A stretch of 64,000 nucleotides of DNA from Paludibacter sp. (GTDB lineage: Bacteria > Bacteroidota > Bacteroidia > Bacteroidales > Paludibacteraceae): the NCBI GenBank assembly GCA_019163375.1, contig JAFLKK010000008.1, positions 248,001 to 312,000 on the forward strand, read 5' to 3'. The notes below the pieces were generated by a model. It made no database searches. It was not told the origin of the DNA and was given only the letters and a program-made list of their open reading frames with translations. Positions 34,798-44,799 of the stretch are shown here, piece by piece. Within the stretch, counting starts at the first letter, position 1, and every line of letters begins with the position of its first letter. Position numbers and translations under genes: made by a program.

Positions 34798-37551
34798 TCA
34801 ATACCAGGTAATATTGTTCGCTTGATAACCGCTTCGTTTTTCATATTTCAGGTCGCTAAGCATACTTGCATTTACTCCAATACGCACATTGTAAGTCTTA
34901 TAAGGGCCAAAAGGCACCATACTTCCGGTCATAGTCCAACAGTGCAGATTTCGGGTAATATTTATACTTGCATACGTCATTTTATGTGCTTCAAAATCAT
35001 AACTCGCACTGGAATTAAATTTCCAGTTTGTGGTCAAAGACAGATTGCCTGACAAACTTAAGCTATGAGTTATTTTATAATTATAGAACATCTTCCGATC
35101 ATTGAAGTCGGTAAAATCAGGAGCATACCGAACCGAATAACTGGCACTTATACTCCATGGGATAGTCACTTTTTCATACCCATCTTCTCCCTTCTCAATC
35201 TTCTTTTTATGCTCATCCTTCTTTTTCGATGTGTCATTTCTTACATCATTGTTGGCATCTGCACTTTGCTGATCTGGGATCTCGGGATTAGTAGTCTTTG
35301 ATTTATCCTTTTTCTTGAAAGTTTCATTACTTAAAGTGTAACTGTATGATGTACTCGTTCCTAAAAAATGTGGAAGTTTGCCATGATTCCAAACCAATTG
35401 GTTAATACGCACCGGACGACCCGATTTATCATAGCCATACATGTAAGGATCAAAATCACCATTTAAACTAATACTGTAACTTTTACCAAATTTTAACCGT
35501 AAAGAGGTGCTGATGTTCGACCACTTCATCGAATCTACAGCCATATTATAACCACTATTAATGGTAAAATTATCAATTAAACTTACAATCTTGTAAGGAT
35601 TGGTTCCAGTAGTATCGTTATCATTTCTTACTTTCATCTCCACACTATTGGCCAACGAAAAGTTTACACTTCCCGACTTCCCTTTTCCCGGTGTACCATA
35701 CAAACTGCCATCATAATGCGAATATTGAACATTTTCATCCGTATAAATCTGAGTTGTTGGATTAAGCACCTGCTTAGTGTAATCGCTATAATAACCCCAT
35801 TTCGACTCTCCAAAATCCGGACGATAACTTAGCCCGACACTTGGCGTTAAAACGTGGCGAATTCGATCAATCTTGTCACCAAAAATGGATCGAATGGGCG
35901 TATAAAAACCATATAATTTGGTAGATGCTGACACTCCTACATTAAAGTCGTACACTCTGTTAAAACCATCTTTAACCGTTACAATTTCCTTTTGATTTGT
36001 CTTATCCCACGATTTGTCAACCGATTGCAGATACCAACGTTCTGTATAATTAGCCGTGGGTGAAACATTTACATATTTGAGCAAATTAAATGTTGCACCT
36101 ACCGGAACAGCATGTTGCATGCCATTTTTCCAATCGCGCGTAAGCGAAGATGTGAAAAGCTTATTTTCTTTTGTGCTGATTCTATTGTCCAATGTACCAT
36201 TGTACGACATGTACACTTTTTCATACCATCGCTCCTTTCCCACTGCATTTTTTCGTTTCAAAGGATAAATACGACTCATAGAAATACTTATATTGGGCAA
36301 AGTCATATCAATTGTCGAATCACTCGTTCTTTGGGCGATATTCATGTTTCCCGAAATGCTGAATGGACTTTCAGGAAAACGTTGCGTAAAGCTAACACTC
36401 GAAGCTTTCGTATTTTGCGAAGAAATCTCAGGTCGCGAATAGGTATTTAAGTTGTTCCGGTTATATCCGCTGGTTGAAAAATCGACACTGGCTGATATAG
36501 TTCTGTAGGGATTAGCCTTAGCATCCTGAGAGTGCGACAGTTTTACACTAAAACTTTTTTGCTTACTGTAATCAGTCATATCCTTTTCGCCCGTCACCGT
36601 TTCTCTATAGTTGATGCTGAGGTTTCCGCTGTATTTATATTTCTTTCTATACGTTGTGTTGCCACTAACCGACCAGGTACCTTTTGTATAAAAGTCGGCG
36701 CGCATGGTTACATCCATATAGTCATTTATGGCAAAGTAATATCCACCATTTACCAATCCAAAACCGGCATTTAGATCATCAGCATAAGTAGGCATCAAAA
36801 CACCAGACGAGTATTTATCGGTAAATGGAAAAAATCCAAATGGTAATGCTATTGGTAAAGGTACATCCGAAAAATACAGTTGAGAAGCTCCGGCAACAAC
36901 CCAATTCCCTGTTTTTACTTTTCCCTTAAACAGTTTCAGGTAAAAGTCAGGATGTTCATGGTTATCACAAGTTGTATATTTTGCGTCGGCTATACAGAGT
37001 ATGTCATTATCCGTTTTTTTTGTCTTATCACTAATTATATACCCCTCACCTTGCTGAGTAACGGCATGACGAATATAGCCTTTTTTTGTTTTTAAATTAT
37101 AGGTTAATTCTTTCGATGCATATTCAGTTGTTCCTTCTTTAAAAACCGGTTCACCAATTTTTGCCCCGGTACTGTCCACAGTGCCATGAGCATAAACAGT
37201 GCTACTATCCATTTTTACACGAACATAATCGGCTTTTAAATTTATATTTTTGTAGGTAATATCACTTTTACCATGAAGGAAACCGGTACCATTTCCCAAA
37301 AACACAATCGAATCTTGCGCACTATAATCAATTTGTGCGTCAATCTGGTTTGATTTTTGTTTAACCTGAATAGCCTTTTGGGTACTATCAAGCACACCTT
37401 TGGCTAAAGAATCGGCTCCAAGCACTTTCTTTTCCACACTTTTAGGTGCAACTTTCACCTGGCTATATCCTGCAAAAGATAAAGCCAAGCACAACAAAAA
37501 GAGCAAATACAACCGTGATTTGCTGAAATATAAGGATTTACAGATATGCAT
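34798..37551 (-). CDS. lptD: LptD/OstA-like outer-membrane LPS assembly protein
   Basis: 917-residue beta-barrel protein. A signal peptide (MHICKSLYFSKSRLYLLFLL...AGYSQ) is followed by an OstA/LptA-like jellyroll at about 80-260 (YSAQDSIVFLGNGTGFLHG, YVRVKMDSSTVYAHGTVDS) and a long barrel of alternating hydrophobic strands. It should insert LPS into the outer leaflet. I start it at 37551, because the -7 box at 37584-37591 falls inside the longer frame beginning at 37596. It diverges from the amidase gene with a 188-bp shared promoter region. The barrel holds an Asp/Lys/Glu-rich low-complexity insert (KKDKSKTTNPEIPDQQ to EHKKKIEKGE). Confidence 0.85.
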   Translation of the reverse strand: MHICKSLYFSKSRLYLLFLLCLALSFAGYSQVKVAPKSVEKKVLGADSLAKGVLDSTQKAIQVKQKSNQIDAQIDYSAQDSIVFLGNGTGFLHGKSDITYKNINLKADYVRVKMDSSTVYAHGTVDSTGAKIGEPVFKEGTTEYASKELTYNLKTKKGYIRHAVTQQGEGYIISDKTKKTDNDILCIADAKYTTCDNHEHPDFYLKLFKGKVKTGNWVVAGASQLYFSDVPLPIALPFGFFPFTDKYSSGVLMPTYADDLNAGFGLVNGGYYFAINDYMDVTMRADFYTKGTWSVSGNTTYRKKYKYSGNLSINYRETVTGEKDMTDYSKQKSFSVKLSHSQDAKANPYRTISASVDFSTSGYNRNNLNTYSRPEISSQNTKASSVSFTQRFPESPFSISGNMNIAQRTSDSTIDMTLPNISISMSRIYPLKRKNAVGKERWYEKVYMSYNGTLDNRISTKENKLFTSSLTRDWKNGMQHAVPVGATFNLLKYVNVSPTANYTERWYLQSVDKSWDKTNQKEIVTVKDGFNRVYDFNVGVSASTKLYGFYTPIRSIFGDKIDRIRHVLTPSVGLSYRPDFGESKWGYYSDYTKQVLNPTTQIYTDENVQYSHYDGSLYGTPGKGKSGSVNFSLANSVEMKVRNDNDTTGTNPYKIVSLIDNFTINSGYNMAVDSMKWSNISTSLRLKFGKSYSISLNGDFDPYMYGYDKSGRPVRINQLVWNHGKLPHFLGTSTSYSYTLSNETFKKKDKSKTTNPEIPDQQSADANNDVRNDTSKKKDEHKKKIEKGEDGYEKVTIPWSISASYSVRYAPDFTDFNDRKMFYNYKITHSLSLSGNLSLTTNWKFNSSASYDFEAHKMTYASINITRNLHCWTMTGSMVPFGPYKTYNVRIGVNASMLSDLKYEKRSGYQANNITWY

Positions 37552-37583
37552 CTGGTTTGATTCAGGTTTTCTTGATTTGGCTG

Positions 37584-37591
37584 CAAAATTA
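37584..37591 (-). promoter_or_regulatory. -7 box TAATTTTG before lptD
   Basis: Minus-strand TAATTTTG, 32 bp before the chosen start 37551; no clear -33 TTG. Confidence 0.45.
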
Positions 37592-37686
37592 GTCAAAAAA
37601 TAGGAGTCTGATTTACATATAACTCTTTTTTATGATTAATTTGAAAATTTACTGCTTCTTTTCGCTTAAGAAAGAGGAATAAAGAG

Positions 37687-37694
37687 TACTTTTG
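37687..37694 (+). promoter_or_regulatory. -7 box TACTTTTG before the amidase gene
   Basis: Exact TAnnTTTG match 46 bp before the start; the -33 position reads CTT. Confidence 0.55.
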
Positions 37695-37739
37695 CACCAA
37701 ATTAAACACTAAATTCCTTTTCAATTAGACGGAATTATT

Positions 37740-39029
37740 ATGAAAACCAACCTGAAATTTATTTTTGTTTGTCTGTTGGGCACTATGCTATTAGGCGTCA
37801 TTACGCCAACTACCCTTTATGCTCAGAACGGAAAATTTACAGTTGTTCTCGATGCCGGACACGGAGGCCATGACCCCGGAGCAATGGGTTCGTTTATGCG
37901 CGAAAAAGATATCAATCTGGCCATTGTTTTAGAACTGGGTGCTATCATTGAACGAAATTTCAAGGATGTAAAAGTAGTATACTCCCGAAAAACGGACAAA
38001 TACCTGACTTTGCAGGAGCGTGCCGACGTTGTAAATGATAATCACGCCGATTTGTTTCTCTGCGTACACACCAATTCCAACCCAAACCCCTCTGCTTCTG
38101 GAGCAGAATCCTACACACTCGGTTTAGCCAAAACAAAAGCCAATCTCGATGTGGCAATGCGTGAAAACTCGGTTATTATGCTCGAAAAAGACTATCAATC
38201 AAAGTATAAAGGCTTTGATCCCAATTCGGTAGACTCATACATAATGTTTGAATTCATGCAAGACAAGTATATTGATAAAAGTCTTGATATGGCATCGAAT
38301 ATTCAAAAACAATTCGTCAGTTTTTGCAACCGCTACGATAGAGGTGTACGTCAAGCCGGTTTTTGGGTATTGCACCGCTCTGCATGTCCAAGCGTATTGA
38401 TAGAAGTTGGATTTATTTCTAATCCTGCCGAAGAAAGATATTTATCGTCTGACATTGGAAGAAATGAAATGGCAAAAGCTATTTACAATGCATTTATATA
38501 CTACAAACACGATCACGATAAAAAATCGGGACTCCAAAATGTATTTGTTCCAAAAAGAGAAGTAGCCGAACCAAAAGATCAGGAAATAAAAAAGACCGAA
38601 ACGCTCAAAAGAGCGCCTATCGAACGTGCAGAAACTACAGAAGTAGCTGTTGAAACGGTCATTCCCTCAACTCCGCTTCCAACAAAAACAGCGCAGTCGG
38701 CTCCAGCTAAGAAAAATTATGAACAAGTACAAAGGCAGAAATCAGCCGACACAAAGGCAGATCCAACTAAAAATCTCACTTTCAAGGTGCAGCTTTTTGC
38801 TACCAGACTTACTCTAAATCCAAATGCATCGGAATTCAAAGGGGTACAAAATGTAGAATTCTTCGTTGAAAACGGATTAAAAAAATACACCTTAGGAGCA
38901 GAAAATGAGTATCCTAAAATCGAAAAAATTCGCGCATCCATTCTTTCCAAATTCCCCGATGCTTTTGTAATTGTTTTCGATGGCGACAGAAAACTGTCTC
39001 CGAAAGAAGTAATGGCATTAACAAAATAA
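37740..39029 (+). CDS. N-acetylmuramoyl-L-alanine amidase (Amidase_3) with SPOR-like C-terminus
   Basis: 429-residue exported zinc amidase that cleaves the bond between MurNAc and L-Ala during cell separation. Signal peptide about 1-29. The catalytic domain shows VVLDAGHGGHDPGAMG (zinc His), LAIVLELG (zinc Glu), LFLCVHTNS (zinc His) and VLIEVGFISNPAEE (catalytic Glu). A linker rich in Lys, Thr and Pro (about 265-335) leads to a SPOR-like repeat domain (FKVQLFATRLTLN to IVFDGDRKL) that would bind denuded glycan at the septum. An MCE protein gene follows 20 bp downstream in the same operon. Confidence 0.92.
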   Translation: MKTNLKFIFVCLLGTMLLGVITPTTLYAQNGKFTVVLDAGHGGHDPGAMGSFMREKDINLAIVLELGAIIERNFKDVKVVYSRKTDKYLTLQERADVVNDNHADLFLCVHTNSNPNPSASGAESYTLGLAKTKANLDVAMRENSVIMLEKDYQSKYKGFDPNSVDSYIMFEFMQDKYIDKSLDMASNIQKQFVSFCNRYDRGVRQAGFWVLHRSACPSVLIEVGFISNPAEERYLSSDIGRNEMAKAIYNAFIYYKHDHDKKSGLQNVFVPKREVAEPKDQEIKKTETLKRAPIERAETTEVAVETVIPSTPLPTKTAQSAPAKKNYEQVQRQKSADTKADPTKNLTFKVQLFATRLTLNPNASEFKGVQNVEFFVENGLKKYTLGAENEYPKIEKIRASILSKFPDAFVIVFDGDRKLSPKEVMALTK

Positions 39030-39049
39030 GTATTTAATATAGAATTAGA

Positions 39050-39961
39050 ATGAAAAAACAGTTTTTTACGCGTGAGGTTAAGGTTGGAATAATGACCCTG
39101 GTAGCCATATTTATACTCTATTTTGGATTGAATTTTCTGAAAGGAATAGATATTTTCTCGTCCGTATCCAATTATTACGCTAGTTATGAAAATATCGGAG
39201 GCTTAGTCCCTTCATCACCCGTATACGTAAAAGGATTTAAGGTTGGACAGGTTGAAGAAATCAAATACGATTTTTCGAAACAAAATTCATTTGTTGTAAA
39301 AATATCGGTAGCTAAAGATATTCAGCTACCCATCGGAACAAAAATTGAATTGTACGACGATGGATTAATGGGCGGGAAGGCCATTCAACTGATTTATGCG
39401 CCCATCACTGCAAGTCAAACCATGCACCAGTCCGGCGATACCATCGAATCGCAAGTGGGTACCGGATTAATGGCTCAGCTCACAGGTAGTTTATTGCCCA
39501 AAATTGAAAGTATCTCTACCCAGACCGACTCTCTGATTCGTTCGGTACGCACCCTGGTCGACAATAAGGATCTGACAAAAAGCATAGCTTCCATCGAACA
39601 TACCACAGCCGATTTGGCAGTAAGTTCTTCGCAATTGAAGAAGATGATGAACAACGATGTTCCGCACATTTTAGGCAATGTCAACGACATTACTTCTGAC
39701 TTCAAACAGATTAGCGGAAAATTGAAAAAAATCGACTACGAAGCCACTTTTGCAAGCATTGATCAAACCATTGCGAACCTGAACTTGCTCACAAAAAAAA
39801 TGAATAGTTCCGAAGGAACAATAGGTCTGTTATTGAACAATAAAGATCTGTACATCAACCTTTCTAACACAGCAGCCAGTGCTGATAAATTGCTTATTGA
39901 TTTACAAAAAAGCCCTAAGCGCTATGTCCATTTTTCGCTCTTCGGACGTAAATCGGAATAG
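39050..39961 (+). CDS. MCE/MlaD-family lipid transport protein
   Basis: 303-residue protein with one N-terminal membrane anchor (about 9-30, VGIMTLVAIFILYFGLNFL) and an MCE domain (about 38-120, SSVSNYYASYENIGGLVPSSPVYVKGFKVG in part) that forms a periplasmic ring for phospholipid movement. A long helical region follows (about 145-290). It sits 20 bp after the amidase gene and ends at a terminator. Mla-type ATPase and permease genes are not in this window. Lipid cargo is inferred from the family. Confidence 0.9.
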   Translation: MKKQFFTREVKVGIMTLVAIFILYFGLNFLKGIDIFSSVSNYYASYENIGGLVPSSPVYVKGFKVGQVEEIKYDFSKQNSFVVKISVAKDIQLPIGTKIELYDDGLMGGKAIQLIYAPITASQTMHQSGDTIESQVGTGLMAQLTGSLLPKIESISTQTDSLIRSVRTLVDNKDLTKSIASIEHTTADLAVSSSQLKKMMNNDVPHILGNVNDITSDFKQISGKLKKIDYEATFASIDQTIANLNLLTKKMNSSEGTIGLLLNNKDLYINLSNTAASADKLLIDLQKSPKRYVHFSLFGRKSE

Positions 39962-40028
39962 ACTCGTTATTTGTCACGATTCTAAATAACAAAATCGCGA
40001 AAAATAATTGTTCTTTCGATCACTTACA

Positions 40029-40064
40029 GCCGAAACTCTTTGTTACAAGAGTTTCGGCTTTTTT
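40029..40064 (+). terminator. Terminator after the amidase-MCE operon
   Basis: 12-bp stem GCCGAAACTCTT/AAGAGTTTCGGC (40029-40040, 40047-40058) then TTTTTT. Confidence 0.88.
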
Positions 40065-40341
40065 ATGGAAACAATTAACCAAAACACTTACAAATAGTCA
40101 ATGACTTTAATATCAGACATATTTCATTTATATTACAAATAAGTTCCTTAAAACCAATCCATTACATTAACATGCTGATAATAAATCAAATGCTAATAAG
40201 TTTTAATTTGGAAAAAGTTTGCTGTTTTTTTATTTGGAAAAAGTTTTCGAATTTTGTAGAACTGAAAATCGCCTCTAATAATTTTCAGTTTACATATATT
40301 ATCAGTCTGTTACGTTATTATTAAAAATTGAACCAAACCAA
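40065..40341 (+). promoter_or_regulatory. A/T-rich dnaA leader with a direct repeat and a hairpin
   Basis: The non-coding stretch before dnaA (about 280 bp after the terminator) contains a 15-bp direct repeat ATTTGGAAAAAGTTT at 40206-40220 and 40232-40246 (26-bp period), and a hairpin ACTGAAAAT/ATTTTCAGT (40261-40269, 40281-40289). No DnaA boxes of the TTATCCACA type and no small gene were seen. The repeats may bind a regulator of dnaA. Confidence 0.5.
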
Positions 40342-41733
40342 ATGTTAAACAATTACGATCAATTATGGAGTCGCTGCCTAAGCGTTATTAAGGACAATAT
40401 TAGCGAAGCATCGTTTAACACATGGTTTGCACCGATCGTTCCCCTAAAATACGAAAACAACATTATCGTATTACAAGTACCCAGCCAGTTCTTCGTTGAG
40501 TATATAGAAGAAAAATACATCGACCTATTAAGAATGACACTTTACCGCGAGGTAGGTGTAGGCACACGTTTAGAATATCGTGTACTTATTGACAAAACAA
40601 GCGGAAGAGGCACGCAAATACCCAGCGCAAGCGAACAACCGAGACCAAAAGCCTCGGCGAATGGTTCGGGGTATGTGAGCCCGTACCACAAACCGCAATT
40701 GCCGGAGATTGATCCGCAATTGAACCCCGCGTACAACTTCAACAATCTAATTGAAGGAAACAGCAATAAATTAGCCCGTACGGCAGGTGTGAGTATTGCC
40801 AATGAACCGGGAAAAACAATTTTCAACCCATTGTTTGTTTATGGACAATCAGGTGTTGGAAAAACTCACCTGGCCAATGCCATTGGTGTAATGACAAAAC
40901 AATTGCATCCTGAAAAACGCGTGCTTTATTTATCGGCAAACACTTTTCAGATTCAGTATACCGACGCAGTGCGTAGCAACACTGTAAACGACTTTTTGAA
41001 TTTCTATCAAACTATCGACGTTTTGATCGTTGATGACATTCAGGAATTTGCAGGAAAAACAGGAACTCAAAATACATTTTTCCATATCTTCAACCATCTG
41101 CATCAAACCGGTAAACAATTGATTCTGACATCAGACCGTTCGCCGATTGTAATGGTAGGACTGGAGCAACGCTTACTTACCCGTTTCAAATGGGGATTAT
41201 CGGCTGAAATTGAAAAACCGAACTTCGAATTGCGTAAATCAATCCTTGAAAGCAAGATTTATCGTGACGGGTTGGAAATACCCGAAGATGTAGTGAACTT
41301 TATTGCTGAAAACGTAATAGATAATGTTCGCGATCTGGAAGGTGTGCTGGTTTCACTTTTAGCGCACTCTACATTGGCCAACATGCCAATAGACGTTACA
41401 CTGGCCGAAAAAATCATAAGCAGAATTGTAAACATTACCCGCAAAGTCAACACTGTAGAGAAAATACGTGATACTGTGTGCGAGTATTTCTCATTGAGTA
41501 TCGATGCCATTTCTACAAAAAGCAGAAAACGCGAAGTGGTACAAGCGCGTCAAATTGCAATGTATTTGTCGAAACAACTTACAAAAAGTTCTTTAGCATC
41601 TATTGGAAGCACCATCGGTCAACGCGACCATGCTACCGTTCTTCATGCCTGCAAAATTGTAACCGATTTAATGGACTCTGACAAAAACTTCCGCTCCAGC
41701 GTGAAAGAAATTGAAGAAAAACTCAAACATTAA
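40342..41733 (+). CDS. dnaA: Chromosomal replication initiator protein DnaA
   Basis: 463-residue replication initiator. Domain I (about 1-90, WSRCLSVIKDNISEASFNTWFAP) is followed by a linker. The AAA+ domain has Walker A GQSGVGKTHLANAIG and Walker B VLIVDDIQEF. The C-terminal HTH contains RQIAMYLSKQLTKSSLASIG and the DnaA-box recognition segment GQRDHATVLHACK. The gene stands alone; dnaN is not adjacent, and no DnaA boxes were seen nearby, so this is not obviously the origin. Confidence 0.97.
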   Translation: MLNNYDQLWSRCLSVIKDNISEASFNTWFAPIVPLKYENNIIVLQVPSQFFVEYIEEKYIDLLRMTLYREVGVGTRLEYRVLIDKTSGRGTQIPSASEQPRPKASANGSGYVSPYHKPQLPEIDPQLNPAYNFNNLIEGNSNKLARTAGVSIANEPGKTIFNPLFVYGQSGVGKTHLANAIGVMTKQLHPEKRVLYLSANTFQIQYTDAVRSNTVNDFLNFYQTIDVLIVDDIQEFAGKTGTQNTFFHIFNHLHQTGKQLILTSDRSPIVMVGLEQRLLTRFKWGLSAEIEKPNFELRKSILESKIYRDGLEIPEDVVNFIAENVIDNVRDLEGVLVSLLAHSTLANMPIDVTLAEKIISRIVNITRKVNTVEKIRDTVCEYFSLSIDAISTKSRKREVVQARQIAMYLSKQLTKSSLASIGSTIGQRDHATVLHACKIVTDLMDSDKNFRSSVKEIEEKLKH

Positions 41734-41755
41734 TAGAATATCGCTATTATATTTA

Positions 41756-41795
41756 CAAATAGAGCCTCCACATAATATGGAGGCTCTATCTATTT
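41756..41795. terminator. Bidirectional terminator between dnaA and rhomboid gene
   Basis: 11-bp stem TAGAGCCTCCA/TGGAGGCTCTA (41760-41770, 41778-41788) flanked by A- and T-rich tracts, between convergent genes. Confidence 0.82.
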
Positions 41796-41815
41796 ATAGT
41801 ATTAAGCACCGATCT

Positions 41816-42523
41816 TTATCGTAATGCAGAATTCGAATTTTCATCACTTTTTTCATCCTCGACAGATGAATTATCGTCTTCAAAGTTCTCATTTTCCTCA
41901 TCCTCCTCATCGTCCTCATCCCAATTAACTACCGGTTTTTGGGGACCTTCATTTCTATATATTATTGACAATATCAATCCAACGACACCACCTGACAAGT
42001 GACCTTCCCACGAAATAGGGTCGTGAACTTCCCATGGAAATATATGCCAAACCATACTACCGTACGAAAATGCCACAATGAAAGAAATAGCAATCAACGG
42101 AACGTGCTTCCTGATAACGCCGCTAAAAAACAGAAAAAAAGCCAACGAGTAAATTAAACCACTTACTCCTATATGCCAACTATCCCTGCCAATCACCCAA
42201 AGTATAAGTCCACTAAAAACATAAGAAATAAACAATATTTTAAGAGCAATTTGTCTGTAAAAAAAAGATAAACAGCTGGACAACAACAAAAATGAGACAA
42301 TATTATTAGCCAAATGACTCCAACCACTATGTACAAATACCAACGTAAAAATGCCGCTCAGATTTTCAATTCTGCGAGGATACACACCTAGCGTATAAAA
42401 ATTCCAGCCCATACCTTTCTCCAACACAAAGCTAAGAATTATAACAACACTTATAATTATTGGAACAAATACAGCATGTAAAAACTGACGTTTGAAGTCT
42501 GATAAACCCGATTTGAAAAGCAT
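41816..42523 (-). CDS. Rhomboid-family intramembrane serine protease
   Basis: 235-residue membrane protease. The catalytic pair is visible: Ser121 in HIGVSGLIYS and His175 in WEGHLSGG. The HxxxN loop FVHSGWSHLANN fits TM2. About six membrane segments span 14-180. The C-terminal 45 residues are cytoplasmic and very acidic (DEDDEEDEENENFEDDNSS). Substrate unknown. The gene has its own promoter box at 42547-42554. Confidence 0.9.
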   Translation of the reverse strand: MLFKSGLSDFKRQFLHAVFVPIIISVVIILSFVLEKGMGWNFYTLGVYPRRIENLSGIFTLVFVHSGWSHLANNIVSFLLLSSCLSFFYRQIALKILFISYVFSGLILWVIGRDSWHIGVSGLIYSLAFFLFFSGVIRKHVPLIAISFIVAFSYGSMVWHIFPWEVHDPISWEGHLSGGVVGLILSIIYRNEGPQKPVVNWDEDDEEDEENENFEDDNSSVEDEKSDENSNSALR

Positions 42524-42849
42524 CCTAAATTGTTTTATTTAGAGAGCAAAGATATTATAACTTTAGAAAGACAACAACATTATATACGATATATACAAAT
42601 AATAAAGATTCTAGAACGATGTATCATTAACAATGTAGTGACAAAACAGGCAAAAAATACTACATAAAAACTATTTCAAAAACACAAAATTTGCCGAAAA
42701 AATCCTTTTTTATTTGAAAAATGTTTTATATATTGCAGTCGATAACATTTACATGTCATTCTTTTGGCGATTACATTTCTTTACCCATTAATTTAATCTT
42801 CACAAGTTGTTTTACATACTGAAAACGCTACCTTTTATTATTTTACAAT
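42524..42849. promoter_or_regulatory. Divergent promoter region, rhomboid and GH133 genes
   Basis: 326-bp non-coding stretch between divergent genes. The rhomboid side has -7 TATCTTTG (complement of 42547-42554) with a TTG 20 bp upstream. For the glycogen operon I see only T-rich tracts such as 42710-42735 and no clear -7 box. No gene, tRNA or repeat was recognised. Confidence 0.5.
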
Positions 42850-44799
42850 ATGAGTTACCTTAATTTTAATAAAACCTTGCTTATCAACCTCGACAAATCG
42901 CTTACTAAAGAGATGATTCGCACCAACAGAGCAGGCGCTTACAACAGTACTACTTTAATTGATTGTAATACCCGAAAATATCACGGACAGTTAGTAATGC
43001 CAATTCCGGAGATAGATGACACCAATCACGTGCTTCTATCATCGCTGGATGAAACGGTCATCCAACATGGAGCGGAATTTAATCTGGGTATTCATAAATA
43101 CGAAGGAAATACCTATAGTCCGAGTGGTCATAAATACATTCGTCAATTCGACTGTGAAGTAGTGTCCCGCACCATTTATCGTGTCGGGGGTGTTATTCTG
43201 TCGAAAGAACGCATGCTGGTGTCTTTCGAACCACGGGTGCTTTTTAAATACACTTTGCTGGAGGCACACTCACCTACCCTACTGCGTTTCAAACCATTTT
43301 TGGCATTCCGGAGTGTAAATGATCTGACGCACCAGAATGACATGGCTGACACTTCGTACGTAGAAGTTCAGGATGGAATACGTATGTGCTTGTACGAAAG
43401 CTATCCTTGTTTACATATGCAATTTTCAAAGAAAATAACGTATGTACACCAACCCGATTGGCATAAAAACATAGAGTATTTTAAAGAACAAGAACGTGGA
43501 TACGCCTACAAAGAAGACCTACTTGTTCCGGGCTATTTTGAAATGCCTATGAAAAAAGGTGAATCTATCATTTTCTCGGCCGGGATTACCGAGCTTTCTC
43601 CCCGCAAGTTAAAGGCTCTGTGGGAAGAAGAATTGACCCGAAGAAATGAGCGTGTAGACATGTTCAGCTGTTTAAAAAATTCGGCTCAACAACTGTATAA
43701 ACGTGAAGGAGATAAAACCTATCTGCTGGCCGGTTATCCATGGTTTGGAGCCAGAGCAAGAGATCAATTCGTTGCTTTGCCGGGCTGTACGCTCACCATC
43801 GAACGAATGGACTATTTCAACGCTATTATAGAAACGTCTATTGCAGAATTGAAAAGATTTATGGACGGCGAGCGAACAGGTTTTAAACTTCTGGGCATTG
43901 AGGATCCGGATGTTTTACTTTGGTTTTTGTGGACCATTCAACAATATGCAATAAGTACATCGATTGAAGAAGCTGCTAATCGTTTTTGCGAAATAGCATC
44001 TGATATAATTTCTTATATTCGGAAACAAAACCACCCGAATTTATTCCTCCACAACAATGGACTTTTGTACACAAATGGAACCGAGCATCCGGCAACATGG
44101 ATGAACGCTGTTGAAAATGGGCGTCCTATCACCCCTCGCACCGGTTATGTAGTTGAGATTAATGCACTATGGTATAATGCATTAAAATTCACTTCGTTAT
44201 TATCACGTACAAATGGAAACGAACACTCAGCTGATTTGTTTGATTATCAGGCTGAAATTGCTCGTGAAACATTTATTAAGACATTCTGGAACGGAACATA
44301 TTTATATGATTACGTGGATGGTAATTATAACGACATTGAAGTGAGACCTAATATGATTCTTGCTGTTGCACTCGCATTCTCACCACTTGACAGACATCAA
44401 CAAAAATCGGTTTTAGACATCACAACAAAAGAGTTATTAACCCCAAAAGGATTGAGAACATTGAGCCCGAAAAGTGGCTTTTACAGACCGACCTACATTG
44501 GCGGACAGCTTGAACGCGACAGGAATTACCACAATGGTCCGGCATGGCCATTCACATTTGGTGGGTTTGCTCAGGCCTATTTAAAAGTATACAAAGAAAG
44601 CGGTAGATCGTTTATTGAACGAATGCTTATTGGATTTGAAGGTGAAATGACTGAACTTTGTGTAGGTTCATTACCCGAATTGTTCGATGGTAATCCGCCA
44701 TTTAAAGGACATGGTGGGATGTCGTTTGCCATGAGTGTGGCAGAAATATTGAGAGTTTTAGATTTATTAAAGAAATACGATAACGCGAATATACAATGA
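42850..44799 (+). CDS. Glycogen debranching enzyme, amylo-alpha-1,6-glucosidase (GH133)
   Basis: 649-residue debranching enzyme. The N-terminal beta-sandwich domain (about 1-270) begins LINLDKSLTKEMIRTNRAGAY, and LIDCNTRKYHGQLV is characteristic of bacterial GDE. The C-terminal (alpha/alpha)6 GDE_C domain (about 290-640) ends with RDRNYHNGPAWPFTFGGFAQ and LFDGNPPFKGHGGMSFAMSVAE, the family's catalytic-site segments. It hydrolyses alpha-1,6 branches of glycogen in the cytoplasm. Its stop overlaps the next gene's start by 4 bp (ATGA), so the two are translationally coupled. Confidence 0.93.
   Translation: MSYLNFNKTLLINLDKSLTKEMIRTNRAGAYNSTTLIDCNTRKYHGQLVMPIPEIDDTNHVLLSSLDETVIQHGAEFNLGIHKYEGNTYSPSGHKYIRQFDCEVVSRTIYRVGGVILSKERMLVSFEPRVLFKYTLLEAHSPTLLRFKPFLAFRSVNDLTHQNDMADTSYVEVQDGIRMCLYESYPCLHMQFSKKITYVHQPDWHKNIEYFKEQERGYAYKEDLLVPGYFEMPMKKGESIIFSAGITELSPRKLKALWEEELTRRNERVDMFSCLKNSAQQLYKREGDKTYLLAGYPWFGARARDQFVALPGCTLTIERMDYFNAIIETSIAELKRFMDGERTGFKLLGIEDPDVLLWFLWTIQQYAISTSIEEAANRFCEIASDIISYIRKQNHPNLFLHNNGLLYTNGTEHPATWMNAVENGRPITPRTGYVVEINALWYNALKFTSLLSRTNGNEHSADLFDYQAEIARETFIKTFWNGTYLYDYVDGNYNDIEVRPNMILAVALAFSPLDRHQQKSVLDITTKELLTPKGLRTLSPKSGFYRPTYIGGQLERDRNYHNGPAWPFTFGGFAQAYLKVYKESGRSFIERMLIGFEGEMTELCVGSLPELFDGNPPFKGHGGMSFAMSVAEILRVLDLLKKYDNANIQ

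Noticed and set aside
40065-40341. Replication origin next to dnaA
   Set aside because: No TTATCCACA-type DnaA boxes were found and dnaN is not adjacent; only an A/T-rich leader with a direct repeat is visible.
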